DNA of 64,000 bases, from NCBI GenBank assembly GCA_964428975.1, contig CAYSAI010000001.1, positions 1 to 64,000 of the forward strand. Reading direction: 5' to 3'. Below, piece after piece: positions 16,084 through 25,308 of the stretch. Both the position numbers and the translations under genes were made by a program. The DNA is from JAGOUA01 sp964428975 (GTDB lineage Bacteria > Patescibacteriota > Patescibacteriia > 2-12-FULL-60-25). Numbering within the stretch: the first letter of the stretch is position 1; each line of letters starts with the position of its first letter. Below the pieces are notes generated by a model, which searched no databases, was not told where the DNA came from, and was given only the letters and a program-made list of their open reading frames with translations.

Positions 16084-16782
16084 ATGTTTCGTTCGCGAGT
16101 TGCTCTTTTTCTTGTCTTAGGCGCTTGGTCGCTTGTAGGCTTTGGATGCCGAGAACCACGACTCACGCCTCCTGCGCCCATCATCGCCGAAACACCCCGT
16201 CTTCCAAGCGTGCCGTACAAACGCCGAGAAACGATTGAGGAAGGACCATCGAAAGAGTTTATGACTTTACAACAGGTGTTTACCAACCTCCAAAAAGCGA
16301 AGAGCTACCGTTTACGCTTGCAAACGGCTGGCGCGCAGGGGGCGGGCGAACTGTTCTTTTCGCGAACGAAAGGGATTCATGTCCAACTCACCGCACAAGG
16401 CGTGAGCTCGGAGCTGTTTCTCGCGCCAAACAGTACGATGGTGCGATACGGAACTTCCTCATGGGAATCGATCGCGACGGAAGAGGCGGACGCGATTCGT
16501 GAACAAATGTTCGCGCTCTTTTCGTTTGACACCTCTGGAGAGAGCCGATTTCTTGTACGAGAAAGCGCCATTATAAAAGAAGGTAAGTCCGATCCAAGTG
16601 GCTGTAAACCATACAGCGTGGAACAAAAATTCTATCGTCCAGAAACAATCACGCAACGTATGGAAATCTGCGTGCAGGGCTCTTATCCCGTACGCATCAA
16701 GACGCTCGGCGAAGGTGGGCTCGAACTTCTGTATGATCGGTTTGATGATGAAACGATTCTCGCGACCTCGCCAGTGAAGTAA
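16084..16782 (+). CDS. Predicted lipoprotein, 232 aa
   Basis: The signal peptide ends in the lipobox LVGFGC (Cys near 22), which predicts lipid anchoring. The mature part has a short Pro-rich linker, then alternating beta strands (YRLRLQTAGAQGAGELFF, GIHVQLTAQGVSSELFL). The pattern resembles LolA/LppX-type curved beta-sheet lipoproteins, but this is only a shape impression. Divergent from rsmI. Confidence 0.65.
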   Translation: MFRSRVALFLVLGAWSLVGFGCREPRLTPPAPIIAETPRLPSVPYKRRETIEEGPSKEFMTLQQVFTNLQKAKSYRLRLQTAGAQGAGELFFSRTKGIHVQLTAQGVSSELFLAPNSTMVRYGTSSWESIATEEADAIREQMFALFSFDTSGESRFLVRESAIIKEGKSDPSGCKPYSVEQKFYRPETITQRMEICVQGSYPVRIKTLGEGGLELLYDRFDDETILATSPVK

Positions 16783-16832
16783 CGCCTCTCGTGTGCTATA
16801 CTCTTTTTGTCTCGTCCTTTTTGTTCTTTTCT

Positions 16833-17156
16833 ATGCCTATCTCAAAAAAAACCTCTGCAAAACCTTCTCCAACCGTTCAAACAAAACATGACCGTGCCCC
16901 TTTTGGTTTTATCTTCTTCTTTTTTCTTCTCGTTGCGACGCTCGCATTCTCTACGTTCTACGTAACGTCACAAACCATGCGAGAAAACGCCGTTCGTCGA
17001 GAAGCGAGGCAAAGTACGCTTCTCTTGCAAGAACGTCTCAATCAGCTGCAAACGCAGGTGAATATGCTTTCGACGCAGGTGTCGCTTCATCAATCCGCAC
17101 TTGAACGCCTCTCGAATACGACCAGTACGAACGTTCCTCGTCCGGGCCAACGATAA
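16833..17156 (+). CDS. Small membrane protein with coiled coil, 107 aa
   Basis: I start at MPISKKTSAK (ATG 16833), because residues before it are hydrophobic and out of pattern. One membrane span (FGFIFFFFLLVATLAFSTFYV) is followed by a heptad-rich helix (ARQSTLLLQERLNQLQTQVNMLSTQVSLHQSALERL). The topology is like small divisome or septum-associated proteins, but no specific family is recognised. It shares a bidirectional terminator with rplL. Confidence 0.55.
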   Translation: MPISKKTSAKPSPTVQTKHDRAPFGFIFFFFLLVATLAFSTFYVTSQTMRENAVRREARQSTLLLQERLNQLQTQVNMLSTQVSLHQSALERLSNTTSTNVPRPGQR

Positions 17157-17200
17157 AACCGAGCTCATCCGTCTTTAACGGAACCAAGCTCGGTTGTTTT
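17157..17200. terminator. Bidirectional terminator between the small membrane protein and rplL
   Basis: AACCGAGCT and AGCTCGGTT are perfect inverted arms with a 20-base spacer that itself pairs (CCGT/ACGG). TGTTTTC follows on the plus strand. Confidence 0.8.
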
Positions 17201-17219
17201 CTTGCTTGCGAACCCTGGG

Positions 17220-17594
17220 TTATTTCAGGGTTGCTTTTGCGCCCGCCTCTTCCAATTTTTTCTTCATCTCGTCCGCTTCTGCCTTTGGCACTCCTTCTTT
17301 CACCATCTTTGGAGCGGCTTCGACAAGATCTTTCGCTTCTTTGAGGCCAAGTCCTGTCACTTCGCGCACCACCTTAATCACGCCGATTTTGTTTCCACCA
17401 ATTTCAGAAAGCTCGACATTGAAGGAGGTTTTCTCTTCTGCAACGGCGGCAGGACCTGCAGCAGCGGCAGCAGGAGCGGCAGCTGATACGCCGAATTTCT
17501 CTTCAAGAATTTTTACAAGCTCGGAAAGCTCGATGACGGACAGTTTCTCAATCGACTCAACAAGTGATTGAAACTTTGCTGGGACTTCAGACAT
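17220..17594 (-). CDS. rplL: Ribosomal protein bL12 (L7/L12)
   Basis: A 124-aa stalk protein that recruits translation GTPases to the 50S subunit. N-terminal dimerisation helices (LVESIEKLSVIELSELVKILEEKFGV) are followed by an Ala/Pro-rich hinge (AAAPAAAAAGPAAV). The C-terminal factor-binding domain is present (KIGVIKVVREVTGLGLKEAKDLVEAAPKMVKEG). It follows rplJ by 21 bases. Confidence 0.98.
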   Translation of the reverse strand: MSEVPAKFQSLVESIEKLSVIELSELVKILEEKFGVSAAAPAAAAAGPAAVAEEKTSFNVELSEIGGNKIGVIKVVREVTGLGLKEAKDLVEAAPKMVKEGVPKAEADEMKKKLEEAGAKATLK

Positions 17595-17615
17595 AGGATA
17601 AATATTCGGAATAAA

Positions 17616-18110
17616 TTACGCACCTGTTTCCATTTTTTCGCGGCGACCATTGAGAACGCGAGCAAAGCCACTGATCGGACCATTGAAGACGGACAAGAGC
17701 TGTGCAAGAAGTTGCTTCTTGTTTGGAAGTTTCGACAGCGTCCTCACGTACGCCTGATCAACAATCTTCCCCTCAAAAATACCTCCTACAAGCTTGATCG
17801 TCCCATCTTTTCCCGCATCACCGATGATTTTTGCCGAAGCCATCTCATCATCTCCCGCAAACGCGACTCCCAACATTCCCGGCATGGAACGCGCATCCAT
17901 GTCGTACCCAGCCTCTTTCGCGACAAGCGTGAGAAGCGTTTTTTTTGCGACGATGTACTCAACGGAAGCGGCGGTGAGCTGTTTGCGAAGCTCCGTCACC
18001 CTTGGCACGTTCATCCCCTGATAGTCCGCGAAGATCACGGATTTTCCAGACGCGAACGCTCGTTTGAGGTCGGCAAGGGTTTCCTGCTTTTGTGCACGAG
18101 ACTTTGCCAT
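17616..18110 (-). CDS. rplJ: Ribosomal protein uL10
   Basis: A 164-aa stalk-base protein that binds 23S rRNA and anchors L12 dimers. Typical segments are FADYQGMNVPRVTELRKQL near 30-48, VAKKTLLTLVAKEAG and GKDGTIKLVGGIFEGKIVDQAYVRTLSKLP. rplK and rplA are not upstream here. Instead an O-antigen-ligase-like gene precedes it, so the usual rplKAJL cluster is split. Confidence 0.97.
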   Translation of the reverse strand: MAKSRAQKQETLADLKRAFASGKSVIFADYQGMNVPRVTELRKQLTAASVEYIVAKKTLLTLVAKEAGYDMDARSMPGMLGVAFAGDDEMASAKIIGDAGKDGTIKLVGGIFEGKIVDQAYVRTLSKLPNKKQLLAQLLSVFNGPISGFARVLNGRREKMETGA

Positions 18111-18240
18111 AACGAATCGAAAGGAATTAGTAAAACCACAGGATGGTCCTGTGGCCGCTCAAAAAACAGATGTTTCTCGATACGTGGCCTCGGCAAGGCA
18201 GGCGGGAGCCTATTTCATTCCGGTATTCACCGGAACCTTG
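18111..18240 (-). promoter_or_regulatory. rplJ leader with stable hairpins (probable L10 autoregulatory leader)
   Basis: The minus-strand leader of rplJ contains at least two clear hairpins: TTCCGGT/ACCGGAA at 18218-18235, and CCACAGGA/TCCTGTGG at 18136-18154 followed by TTTTAC. rplJ leaders are commonly bound by L10-L12 to repress translation or transcription. I did not identify the kink-turn explicitly. The leader overlaps the 3' end of the upstream coding sequence. Confidence 0.5.
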
Positions 18241-19490
18241 CTTTCTTCGGACCTGTGATGTGTGGCTAGATTAGCGGAATCCGTAGAGACCGTCAACACC
18301 CCTACCGCGACAAGCGTCATCCCTGCCCAGAGCGACCACAGGTAGTGATCGAGCATCGCTATTCCTCCAAAACTGACGAACAGCGGAAGCCACGCTCGAA
18401 AAGACGCGCGATAGTTCCAAAGTACCCAAAACAGTCCTCCACAGAGAAGTATAAAGCGTATCCACCCAAGCTCGATAAGCGCGAGGAGTGGCACGTTATG
18501 TGGTGGTTCGCGTGGGGCAAGACAGGACGTTTCCTTGCAAAAATATTGTAGGCGAAGACGTGCGTTTGCGACGCCGCTCGGCGAGAAAAAAAACGTGTTC
18601 ACCATCTTTCCTCCTTGATCCAGAGAGGCGCGCCGTTCATTCACCGACCACTGCTCGAGACGTGTTGCCGTTTCAAGGCGCGTCAGAAGAAGCTCGGGGT
18701 GCCACGCGACAAGAAGAGCTACACTTCCCATCACCGCGATACCAAGCCTTGTTATGCGTTGCCAAAGACGCATGTTCAGCACGAGAAAGAGACCAAGCCC
18801 CACCACACATCCAATCCATGCAGAACGCGAAAACGACAGATACAGCATCGCTCCATACAGTACGGTACACGCGAACACCCACTTTTCCCCCTCCCCTCTC
18901 ACATATCTTCGCATGCCCAAAAATACTCCAAGCATCATCCATCCGCCAAAGATGTTCGGATGCGGAAAAGAGCCGTAGGCGCGAAGCCATCGCCCTCCTG
19001 CTTCAATGACACTCACTCCTCGCGTGAGCGGGTTTTGCGCAGCGATCCCAAGCCATGAGGCGGCAGGCACGTATTGAAATAGCACTTGTGCAAGACCACA
19101 TATCGCGGGCAGAAGAAGCGCGTAGAGGATCCATCGTTCGCGATCATCTTCGTTCGTTCGTTCGACAAGCGTCCACACCCACGCGATGAGGAGCAGCACC
19201 CACAGCGTCCACTGAAGAGAGACGCCCACGTTGAATGATCCAATCAAAAAAATTGCACCCACGAAACAGAAGAGTAGAAGTTTTTGCCAAGAACGTTTTT
19301 TCCACGTCTTGCCAAGTATCACCACCGCTACAAGAAGCATCATGCTCGCATATACGCTGATTCTTCCCTGTTCCCACACGTATCCATCCAGAAACGCCTC
19401 GTGAAACCATCGCGTTTGCCATGGGAGCACAAGAAGTGAGGCGCGCCAGAGCCATTCAAAGAAGCCCTCGTTCGCGAAGAATTTCTTCAT
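18210..19490 (-). CDS. O-antigen ligase / Wzy-like polytopic membrane protein
   Basis: A 426-aa protein with about 10-12 hydrophobic spans. It carries the Wzy_C-type core: GSFPHPNIFGGWMMLG (the Pro-His-Pro-Asn region) and a large hydrophilic loop with RLETATRLEQWSVNERR and PREPPHNVPLLALIELG. Such proteins ligate or polymerise glycans at the membrane. I start at MKKFFANEGFFEW. An earlier ATG would give ten more residues. It overlaps the upstream nucleotidyltransferase gene by 35 bases, so the two are probably coupled. Confidence 0.82.
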   Translation of the reverse strand: MKKFFANEGFFEWLWRASLLVLPWQTRWFHEAFLDGYVWEQGRISVYASMMLLVAVVILGKTWKKRSWQKLLLFCFVGAIFLIGSFNVGVSLQWTLWVLLLIAWVWTLVERTNEDDRERWILYALLLPAICGLAQVLFQYVPAASWLGIAAQNPLTRGVSVIEAGGRWLRAYGSFPHPNIFGGWMMLGVFLGMRRYVRGEGEKWVFACTVLYGAMLYLSFSRSAWIGCVVGLGLFLVLNMRLWQRITRLGIAVMGSVALLVAWHPELLLTRLETATRLEQWSVNERRASLDQGGKMVNTFFFSPSGVANARLRLQYFCKETSCLAPREPPHNVPLLALIELGWIRFILLCGGLFWVLWNYRASFRAWLPLFVSFGGIAMLDHYLWSLWAGMTLVAVGVLTVSTDSANLATHHRSEESKVPVNTGMK

Positions 19491-20340
19491 AGCGTTCACG
19501 ATACCACGCCCGACGATCATCGAGATGCGTTTTACACACCTGTTCGTTCATTACGACGTTCGTTGTGTTTTGCTCAGCGGCTTTCCAGAGATTTTTTGCC
19601 CCAAACCATCGTTGCAAGCGATACGCGATACGTTCAAAAAAACCTATAAAGCGTGGAACAGCGCTCTTTCGTGAAGGGATGCGTTTCCAAGCGATCCAAG
19701 GCGCTTGCACAAGCCGTTCTCGCCACGCCCACGCATTCGCCTCCCATAACGCGCGACCTATGCCGTCGTCCAGAAGCGGAACAAGTCGTAGCACCCACGC
19801 CTCGAGATAGGGATCACCCCCCGGAAGGGCGAACCGTTCAAGAGAAAGATCGCTCTCATCCATCAAAAAGGAAAAACACCACGCATCACGTTCAGCGAAA
19901 CGCTCACGAGGACGCTTCCCAAAGAGTCGCCCGATCGCGACGAGTAGCATACGTGTAAGCCATAGCGTGTTTTTCCGAACGATAATAAAAAAATCGAGGT
20001 CCGCCTCATCGCGAGCGTGCATGAGAGCGGTTGTATTTGCAAGTGCACAAAAACGAACCGAAGGAACCCATCGAAGAACCTTCGCCAATCGCTGCGCTGC
20101 AGCCCATTTGCGAGGAAACACTCGCTCGCGTGCCTCGTGAAGAGGAATGAGCGCCTCATCCCCAACAAAAACAATGCGACCAGCCTGTTCCCGTAGCTCT
20201 CCAACGTGCGCGCAGGAAGAAGATGTATCGTTCGGACGAGCGATCATGGCGAGCTCGATCATCGTTGGCAGATACTCCTGCACGCGATACCACGCAAGCG
20301 CACGCCGAAGCGCTGGATGTTCAAGTGATAGGTTCTTCAT
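19456..20340 (-). CDS. Nucleotidyltransferase-fold protein, 294 aa
   Basis: The segment ANTTALMHARDEADLDFFIIV (about 85-110) resembles the polymerase-beta-like nucleotidyltransferase core, with a helix-loop then D-x-D metal ligands (DLDFF). The C-terminal half is helical and Trp-rich. The start is MKNLSLEHPALRR. The first bases overlap the end of the PRC-barrel gene by about 20. The substrate is not known. A role in glycan or antibiotic modification cannot be decided from sequence. Confidence 0.6.
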   Translation of the reverse strand: MKNLSLEHPALRRALAWYRVQEYLPTMIELAMIARPNDTSSSCAHVGELREQAGRIVFVGDEALIPLHEARERVFPRKWAAAQRLAKVLRWVPSVRFCALANTTALMHARDEADLDFFIIVRKNTLWLTRMLLVAIGRLFGKRPRERFAERDAWCFSFLMDESDLSLERFALPGGDPYLEAWVLRLVPLLDDGIGRALWEANAWAWRERLVQAPWIAWKRIPSRKSAVPRFIGFFERIAYRLQRWFGAKNLWKAAEQNTTNVVMNEQVCKTHLDDRRAWYRERYEEILRERGLL

Positions 20341-20626
20341 ACGTCGCAAGAGCGGGCGTCGGGACGAGACGTTTTGCCGCGAACGCCTCTCCATTCGCTT
20401 CTCGCCACGTATCTATAACCACGAGACGATCTTGCTCAATACGCACAATCGCGGACCAAGGAATGATCGCCACAGGACGCATCCACCACCCGCGACCTAC
20501 CACAATATGCGCGAGCCTTCCTGTTTCACGCTCAATTTCGACGTCCATCAAAAAACCAAGTTGCTTGCGCAGAAGCGTTTCAACAGGAAGACGTCCAAGC
20601 GCTTTTTTGAGAGCGAAAGAGGGCAT
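20321..20626 (-). CDS. PRC-barrel domain protein, 101 aa
   Basis: A small beta-barrel: LGFLMDVEIERETGRLAHIVVG and AIIPWSAIVRIEQDRLVVID match the PRC-barrel strand pattern. Such domains occur in RNA-processing (RimM) and photosynthetic proteins and often bind partners or membranes. I start at MPSFALKKALGRLPVE (one base after the dnaX stop). The function here is unknown. Confidence 0.75.
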   Translation of the reverse strand: MPSFALKKALGRLPVETLLRKQLGFLMDVEIERETGRLAHIVVGRGWWMRPVAIIPWSAIVRIEQDRLVVIDTWREANGEAFAAKRLVPTPALATYEEPIT

Positions 20627-20627
20627 A

Positions 20628-22160
20628 CTACGAAGACGTTTCAATAACAGCACCACCAAACGCCTGAAGGATATTCTCTACCACATCGCCGGATGCGGCG
20701 GGCTGTTCTGGAGAAGAAACCTGTACAATTCCCTCAAGCAAAAGCTCGGGCACGCCGAATACGCTGCGCCCGCAGGCTTCGATCAAATGCTTGTTTTTGA
20801 TATCGGCAATCACCTTATCGCGATGGAATGGGTACGGAAAACGGAGTGTAAGCGTCGTTCCTTCCACAGAATCCGGCTTGCTGATATTGAGAATAACCGG
20901 CAATGAATGATTTTTCTCTTCAACCGCTTGAATAAAACGCGTCCACTCGCGACGAACGTGGGAGAGGGTGAGGATAATCTTATCAGGGGAGGAATCTGAA
21001 CGGTTTGGTAGGTCTGACATCTCCTTGATAAGGGGGGGTGCGATGGCTGGAATTGAGGGGGTTGGAATTGAGGGGGTTTCCACCTTCGGCGTCGCCGTAT
21101 ACGCAAGCAAAAGCAAAAAAAGTGGATCCATCCCGAGTTTCAGATCACGACGTCGTTCCATGAGCATCAGCGCTATATCGTGTATCTGTTGCGAGGTCCA
21201 CACGTTCGCGAGCGAGGCAAGACGCTTGTCTTCGTCTGTACCCTCTTTCCAACGAGAGAGTTCTGTTCCATCAACCGAGGCAAGTAAAAGCCGTTTCAAT
21301 AGCGAGAGCACGTCATCAAAAAGCGTCACAAACGAAATTCCCGCATCTTGCCACGAAGTAAGCTCGCTCATCACAGACGAACGATCGGGCGAAGCGCAGA
21401 GTTCAAGCCAACGCAGAGCGTGCGTAAGTGAGGAAAAGGGAATAACAAGCCCTGTCGTCGCGAGCGAAATCTTCCCGTTCTCGGCAAGCGCCATGATCTG
21501 TGCGAGAAGCGTTTCTGCATCACGTAAACACCCTTCTGCGCGAGAAACAATCAGGGCGAGCGCTGCACGTTCAACAACACATCCTTCCAAGCGCGCGATT
21601 TCTTCCAAACGCGCGAGCATCGCATCTGCCTGAATACGACGAAACTCAAAACGCTGACAACGCGAAAGAATCGTGGGCGGAACTTTGTGCCATTCCGTCG
21701 TCGCGAAGATGAAAAACGCGTACACGGGCGGCTCTTCGAGCGTTTTCAAGAGTGCATTCCACGAAGCGGTTGAAAGCATGTGCGCTTCATCGAGAATGTA
21801 CACTTTGCGCTTGCCTGTTGGGGCAAAACGCACGTGTTCGATGATACCTTCACGAATTTTTTCTACCTGCGTGTGCGTTGCGGCATCAATCTCGATGACA
21901 TCAAAGAGCTTTCCTTCGTGAAAAGCGACGCAGGAAGAACACGTTCCGCAAGGCTCTCCCGCTTCTGGGGCGTGACATTCAAGCGCTTTTGCAAGAATAC
22001 GCGCACAGGTAGTTTTTCCAATCCCTCGCGGACCGCTAAACAGAAACGCATGTCCAAGCGAGCTGGTCGCAACTTGCGCACGAAGCGTGTCCGTCACATG
22101 ACGCTGCCCCGTCACATCCGCAAATCGGCGCGGACGGTGCCTCTGGCTTAAAGTAGACAT
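20628..22160 (-). CDS. dnaX: DNA polymerase III subunit gamma/tau
   Basis: A 510-aa clamp-loader ATPase. Walker A is GPRGIGKT at 43-50. The zinc module is C-x8-C-x2-C-x2-C (62-77), and Walker B DEAH is near 124. Sensor-1 (FIFATTEWHKVPPTILSRCQRFEF) is near 150-172. Domain III and a C-terminal region of about 150 residues follow. No obvious slippery A-tract frameshift site was looked for systematically. It is followed directly by the PRC-barrel gene. Confidence 0.96.
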   Translation of the reverse strand: MSTLSQRHRPRRFADVTGQRHVTDTLRAQVATSSLGHAFLFSGPRGIGKTTCARILAKALECHAPEAGEPCGTCSSCVAFHEGKLFDVIEIDAATHTQVEKIREGIIEHVRFAPTGKRKVYILDEAHMLSTASWNALLKTLEEPPVYAFFIFATTEWHKVPPTILSRCQRFEFRRIQADAMLARLEEIARLEGCVVERAALALIVSRAEGCLRDAETLLAQIMALAENGKISLATTGLVIPFSSLTHALRWLELCASPDRSSVMSELTSWQDAGISFVTLFDDVLSLLKRLLLASVDGTELSRWKEGTDEDKRLASLANVWTSQQIHDIALMLMERRRDLKLGMDPLFLLLLAYTATPKVETPSIPTPSIPAIAPPLIKEMSDLPNRSDSSPDKIILTLSHVRREWTRFIQAVEEKNHSLPVILNISKPDSVEGTTLTLRFPYPFHRDKVIADIKNKHLIEACGRSVFGVPELLLEGIVQVSSPEQPAASGDVVENILQAFGGAVIETSS

Positions 22161-22192
22161 GTACCTGTTGTAGCAAGCGGAACACGCATCGT

Positions 22193-24736
22193 CTACGCCC
22201 CGCCGAGGCCACGTCTTGCCGCGATATCTGCTTCAACCTGCGCTTTTGGACGACCGTATTTCATGCGAGAAAGCTCTTTGACTAGCTTTCCGAGCTCGTC
22301 TGTTTTTGGAAGCCGAACACGAAGCGGCGCCATATTAAACGGTCTCGACGGCTGTCCGTTGATCAGCATCTTGATATTCATCGTAAACGCCTCTACGTTC
22401 ACCATATCAAAATCGGTAAAGACGGGAGCGAACTCTTTCGAAAGAAAATCCGCATCATCCTGACCGATTCTTCCTATACACATCGTTCCCACGTTTCCAA
22501 AAATCGCATCACGAATAATCGTGTCTTTGCTTGCCCCCATCGACAGTTGGCCAATAAATTGATGCGCCACAATCAAATTCAACCCATATTTACGCGCTTC
22601 AGAAAGAATCGAGCTAATCGAATCCGTGAGAAAGTTCTGGAACTCGTCAATGTACAAATAGAAATCTTTTCGATCTTTTTCTGGCATGTCTCCGCGTTTG
22701 AGCGCTCCGTCCAAAATCTTTCCCACCATAATCATGCCAAGCAAGTTCGCATTAATGTCACCAATCTTGCCTTTCGAGAGCTTCAAAATAATGATCTTTT
22801 GTTCGTTCATTGCATCATACATGTTAAACGAGCTTGTTTGCTGGCCCACGATTGGTCGCATGTAATCGTTATAGATAAACGAGGCAAGCTTCGAGGTAAT
22901 ATACGGCACCATGTTCGCAAGACTCGACTCTCCTCCTGCTTTGAGAGCTTCTTTTGTCCAAAAATCCTTCACTTCCATAGAGGTACAATGCGACAACTTC
23001 ATGTTGCGATAGTCCTCATCTGCGAGTACACGTGGAACATCCATCAACGTATTGCCTGACTCTGGATGATCCATCATGAGTAAAATCGTATTACGCATGT
23101 ACACTTCAAACATTGGACCGCCCGTACTTTTTAGATCGTATAATCGATCGAAAATTTTCAACATTTCGTTAATCGCGAATGTTTTGAGATGCGGAAACTT
23201 GGGATCAAACTCAAGCATATTGAATCCAAGAGGGCGCTCCGCATCACCCGGGTCAAAGAAAATGACGTCTTCCGTACGATGCTTCGGCACACACTGAAGC
23301 GCATCCAAAGCGAAGTCGCCGTGCGGATCAATGACACAGACACCGTGCCCCGCTTCCATGTCTTGCTGTACCATCGCTTTCAAAAATTCCGTCTTTCCTG
23401 TTCCGGACTTTCCGATCGCATAGAAGTGCCTCCGTCGATCTGAAGGCGTCATACGCACTTCATGCTTGTGATTACGGTAAATGGAGTGTCCGAGCAGAAT
23501 TCCCTCCTTGGGAAGATTCGCCGGCGGAAGCGCTTTTCGACTCAACAGCCACGCGATTTTCGGCGTTTCTGTCGTTGGCAACGGAAAATGAAAAATACTC
23601 GCGAGCTCCTCTGTATTCAAAATGATTTTGGCAGAATCTTCAAACTGACGAAACACCCCATCATGAAGAATACGCGATTGAAAGCGGGGTAAATCTTTCT
23701 TAAAACTGTTGCCGTACTCATAAATACTGAACTGGCCAAAGGTGGCCAAAATATTGTTCATGTACGTTTGGGCTTTTTCTGGCGTTTTTCCTGACACGAT
23801 AATACGCACGCATGTTTCAAGTCCTGCTTTCGATGCTTTTTCTTCAAGTCCTTTCACCATTTCCTGTTCAAGTGGACTGAGACTGTACGTTTTATCGGGC
23901 TTATTTGGATCTTTTGATTTTTTGTTAAAGGATTTGAGTGCTTTCCATATTTCTGCCAAAATACCTTTCTTTTCAATATCAGACAGTTTTTTTCCTTGCT
24001 GCATCTGGCTTGCCACACTCACTCCATATTTTCGCCAGCTATCATCAGCGGGACGAACGATGATTTGAATACACGCACCATCCCCCGCTTCCACCTTCGC
24101 AAGCGTACTCGTGAGGTTATTCATGGGATCCGTTTCCAGCTTACGATACGTTTTCAGCGCAAACGCACTTGGACGACGCAGCACAAGATGGCTCGCGAGC
24201 GCAAACCCCGTTGGGGAAAAAATATTGTAGTCGGTCGTTTCTTCGATGCTCGCAAAAGGAAACTGTGCGTGAATTTGCTCTTCTAAAAAGGTCTGCCACT
24301 TATTTGGCGTGATCACGTAAAACTGGATCTTGTCTTGATCGATCACGATTTCGAAAACTACCTGATCTGATCGTCCAAACCACCATGTTTTCCATCCTTT
24401 TTGGCCTTTGAGAGAACCGAATGTCGAAAAGACGGTTTCCATCCTACCGATCAGCTCCTGCGTTTGTTGGTTGGATTTTTCTTGCGCCGTATCTTCTTTA
24501 CGAAGCTCTTTTGGCACGCGCACGCGAAGCATCTTCATGGAAAACGTGCCTTTATACCGATCATGCCGACGAAGGAAAAAGCGCAGAATATGCACAAGTA
24601 CGAACAAACCGAAAGCAACAGCAAGAGCGATGAGGGCACGAGGAATCCATACCGATGACAGCCAAACAGAAGGATCGGGCAACATGGGAGTTGTCCCCGG
24701 TACGTAGATTTCGAACTGAAAGAGCGGAAACATCAT
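22193..24736 (-). CDS. VirD4/TraG-like type IV coupling-type ATPase, membrane anchored
   Basis: An 847-aa protein. An N-terminal membrane span lies at about 32-54 (IPRALIALAVAFGLFVLVHIL). A mixed alpha/beta domain of about 350 residues follows. Walker A GKSGTGKT is near 440, and Walker B (YLYIDEFQNF) near 697 precedes a Q-rich motif (LIVAHQFIGQL). These features fit the TraG/VirD4 or HerA-like DNA pumps. Such stand-alone ATPases are frequent in CPR genomes, where they may drive DNA uptake or export or pilus-linked transfer. No relaxase, pilin or VirB-type gene is visible nearby. It overlaps the preceding 163-aa gene by 4 bases (ATGA). Confidence 0.85.
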   Translation of the reverse strand: MMFPLFQFEIYVPGTTPMLPDPSVWLSSVWIPRALIALAVAFGLFVLVHILRFFLRRHDRYKGTFSMKMLRVRVPKELRKEDTAQEKSNQQTQELIGRMETVFSTFGSLKGQKGWKTWWFGRSDQVVFEIVIDQDKIQFYVITPNKWQTFLEEQIHAQFPFASIEETTDYNIFSPTGFALASHLVLRRPSAFALKTYRKLETDPMNNLTSTLAKVEAGDGACIQIIVRPADDSWRKYGVSVASQMQQGKKLSDIEKKGILAEIWKALKSFNKKSKDPNKPDKTYSLSPLEQEMVKGLEEKASKAGLETCVRIIVSGKTPEKAQTYMNNILATFGQFSIYEYGNSFKKDLPRFQSRILHDGVFRQFEDSAKIILNTEELASIFHFPLPTTETPKIAWLLSRKALPPANLPKEGILLGHSIYRNHKHEVRMTPSDRRRHFYAIGKSGTGKTEFLKAMVQQDMEAGHGVCVIDPHGDFALDALQCVPKHRTEDVIFFDPGDAERPLGFNMLEFDPKFPHLKTFAINEMLKIFDRLYDLKSTGGPMFEVYMRNTILLMMDHPESGNTLMDVPRVLADEDYRNMKLSHCTSMEVKDFWTKEALKAGGESSLANMVPYITSKLASFIYNDYMRPIVGQQTSSFNMYDAMNEQKIIILKLSKGKIGDINANLLGMIMVGKILDGALKRGDMPEKDRKDFYLYIDEFQNFLTDSISSILSEARKYGLNLIVAHQFIGQLSMGASKDTIIRDAIFGNVGTMCIGRIGQDDADFLSKEFAPVFTDFDMVNVEAFTMNIKMLINGQPSRPFNMAPLRVRLPKTDELGKLVKELSRMKYGRPKAQVEADIAARRGLGGA

Positions 24737-25224
24737 GCGGGAGAAAGAGCTTGTGCCCTGAAAAGGGCAAGAAGTGCGTCCGTTTTTATTTTTGCATCCT
24801 GTGCGAGAAAGGTCTTATTCACCTTTGGAATTTGATGGAGCCATTTCCTGATCCATTCTATCACATTCGAGGGTTTTGTTTCTGCTCGCCCCGCAAGAAT
24901 ACGATGGGCAAGCGTTTGTCCTTCGCTCAGAAAACGCGTTTTTACCTCTTCTGGAAGCTCTTTGAACGTTCCATCGAGGTCAATAGCAAGAATTTTTTCA
25001 ATATCTTGAAGGAGTGGATCGACAGGTGCTTCAGGCGTCGCCTGCTCTTCAAGAAACACTTTTTCTGCCGTTTCCGCTTTCAGCACTGCATCCTGTTCTG
25101 CGCGTGCTTTTTGCTCAGCAAGAGCGTATTCGTCCAATTCAGGCGGTTCTTGTGCTTCAAGCGTTGGTACGTGTTCTACAGGAAGAGCAATGGGCGGAAG
25201 TTCTTGCGGAAGAGCAAAGGGCAT
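24733..25224 (-). CDS. Hypothetical acidic protein upstream of the VirD4-like ATPase, 163 aa
   Basis: I do not recognise this protein. The N-terminal half is Pro/Glu-rich and disordered (PPIALPVEHVPTLEAQEPPELDEYALAEQ) with a helix rich in Ala/Glu. The C-terminal 90 residues look folded and helical (LLQDIEKILAIDLDGTFKELPEEVKTRFLSEGQTLAHRIL). The start MPFALPQ is chosen over a longer frame with no support. Its 4-base overlap with the ATPase suggests a partner protein made with it. Confidence 0.6.
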   Translation of the reverse strand: MPFALPQELPPIALPVEHVPTLEAQEPPELDEYALAEQKARAEQDAVLKAETAEKVFLEEQATPEAPVDPLLQDIEKILAIDLDGTFKELPEEVKTRFLSEGQTLAHRILAGRAETKPSNVIEWIRKWLHQIPKVNKTFLAQDAKIKTDALLALFRAQALSPA

Positions 25225-25265
25225 ACGAGAGGAGTATAGCACCAGAAGAAGAACTCTTCCAAACA

Positions 25266-25300
25266 AAGAAGATCACGCCTCTTCGCGCGATCTTCTTTTC
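25266..25300. terminator. Terminator between the ATPase operon and the Spherulin-4-like gene
   Basis: AAGAAGATC and GATCTTCTT form a stem of about nine base pairs around an inner CGC/GCG region. Both sides have A/T runs, so it can act on the minus-strand spherulin transcript. Confidence 0.6.
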
Positions 25301-25308
25301 CATCATTC

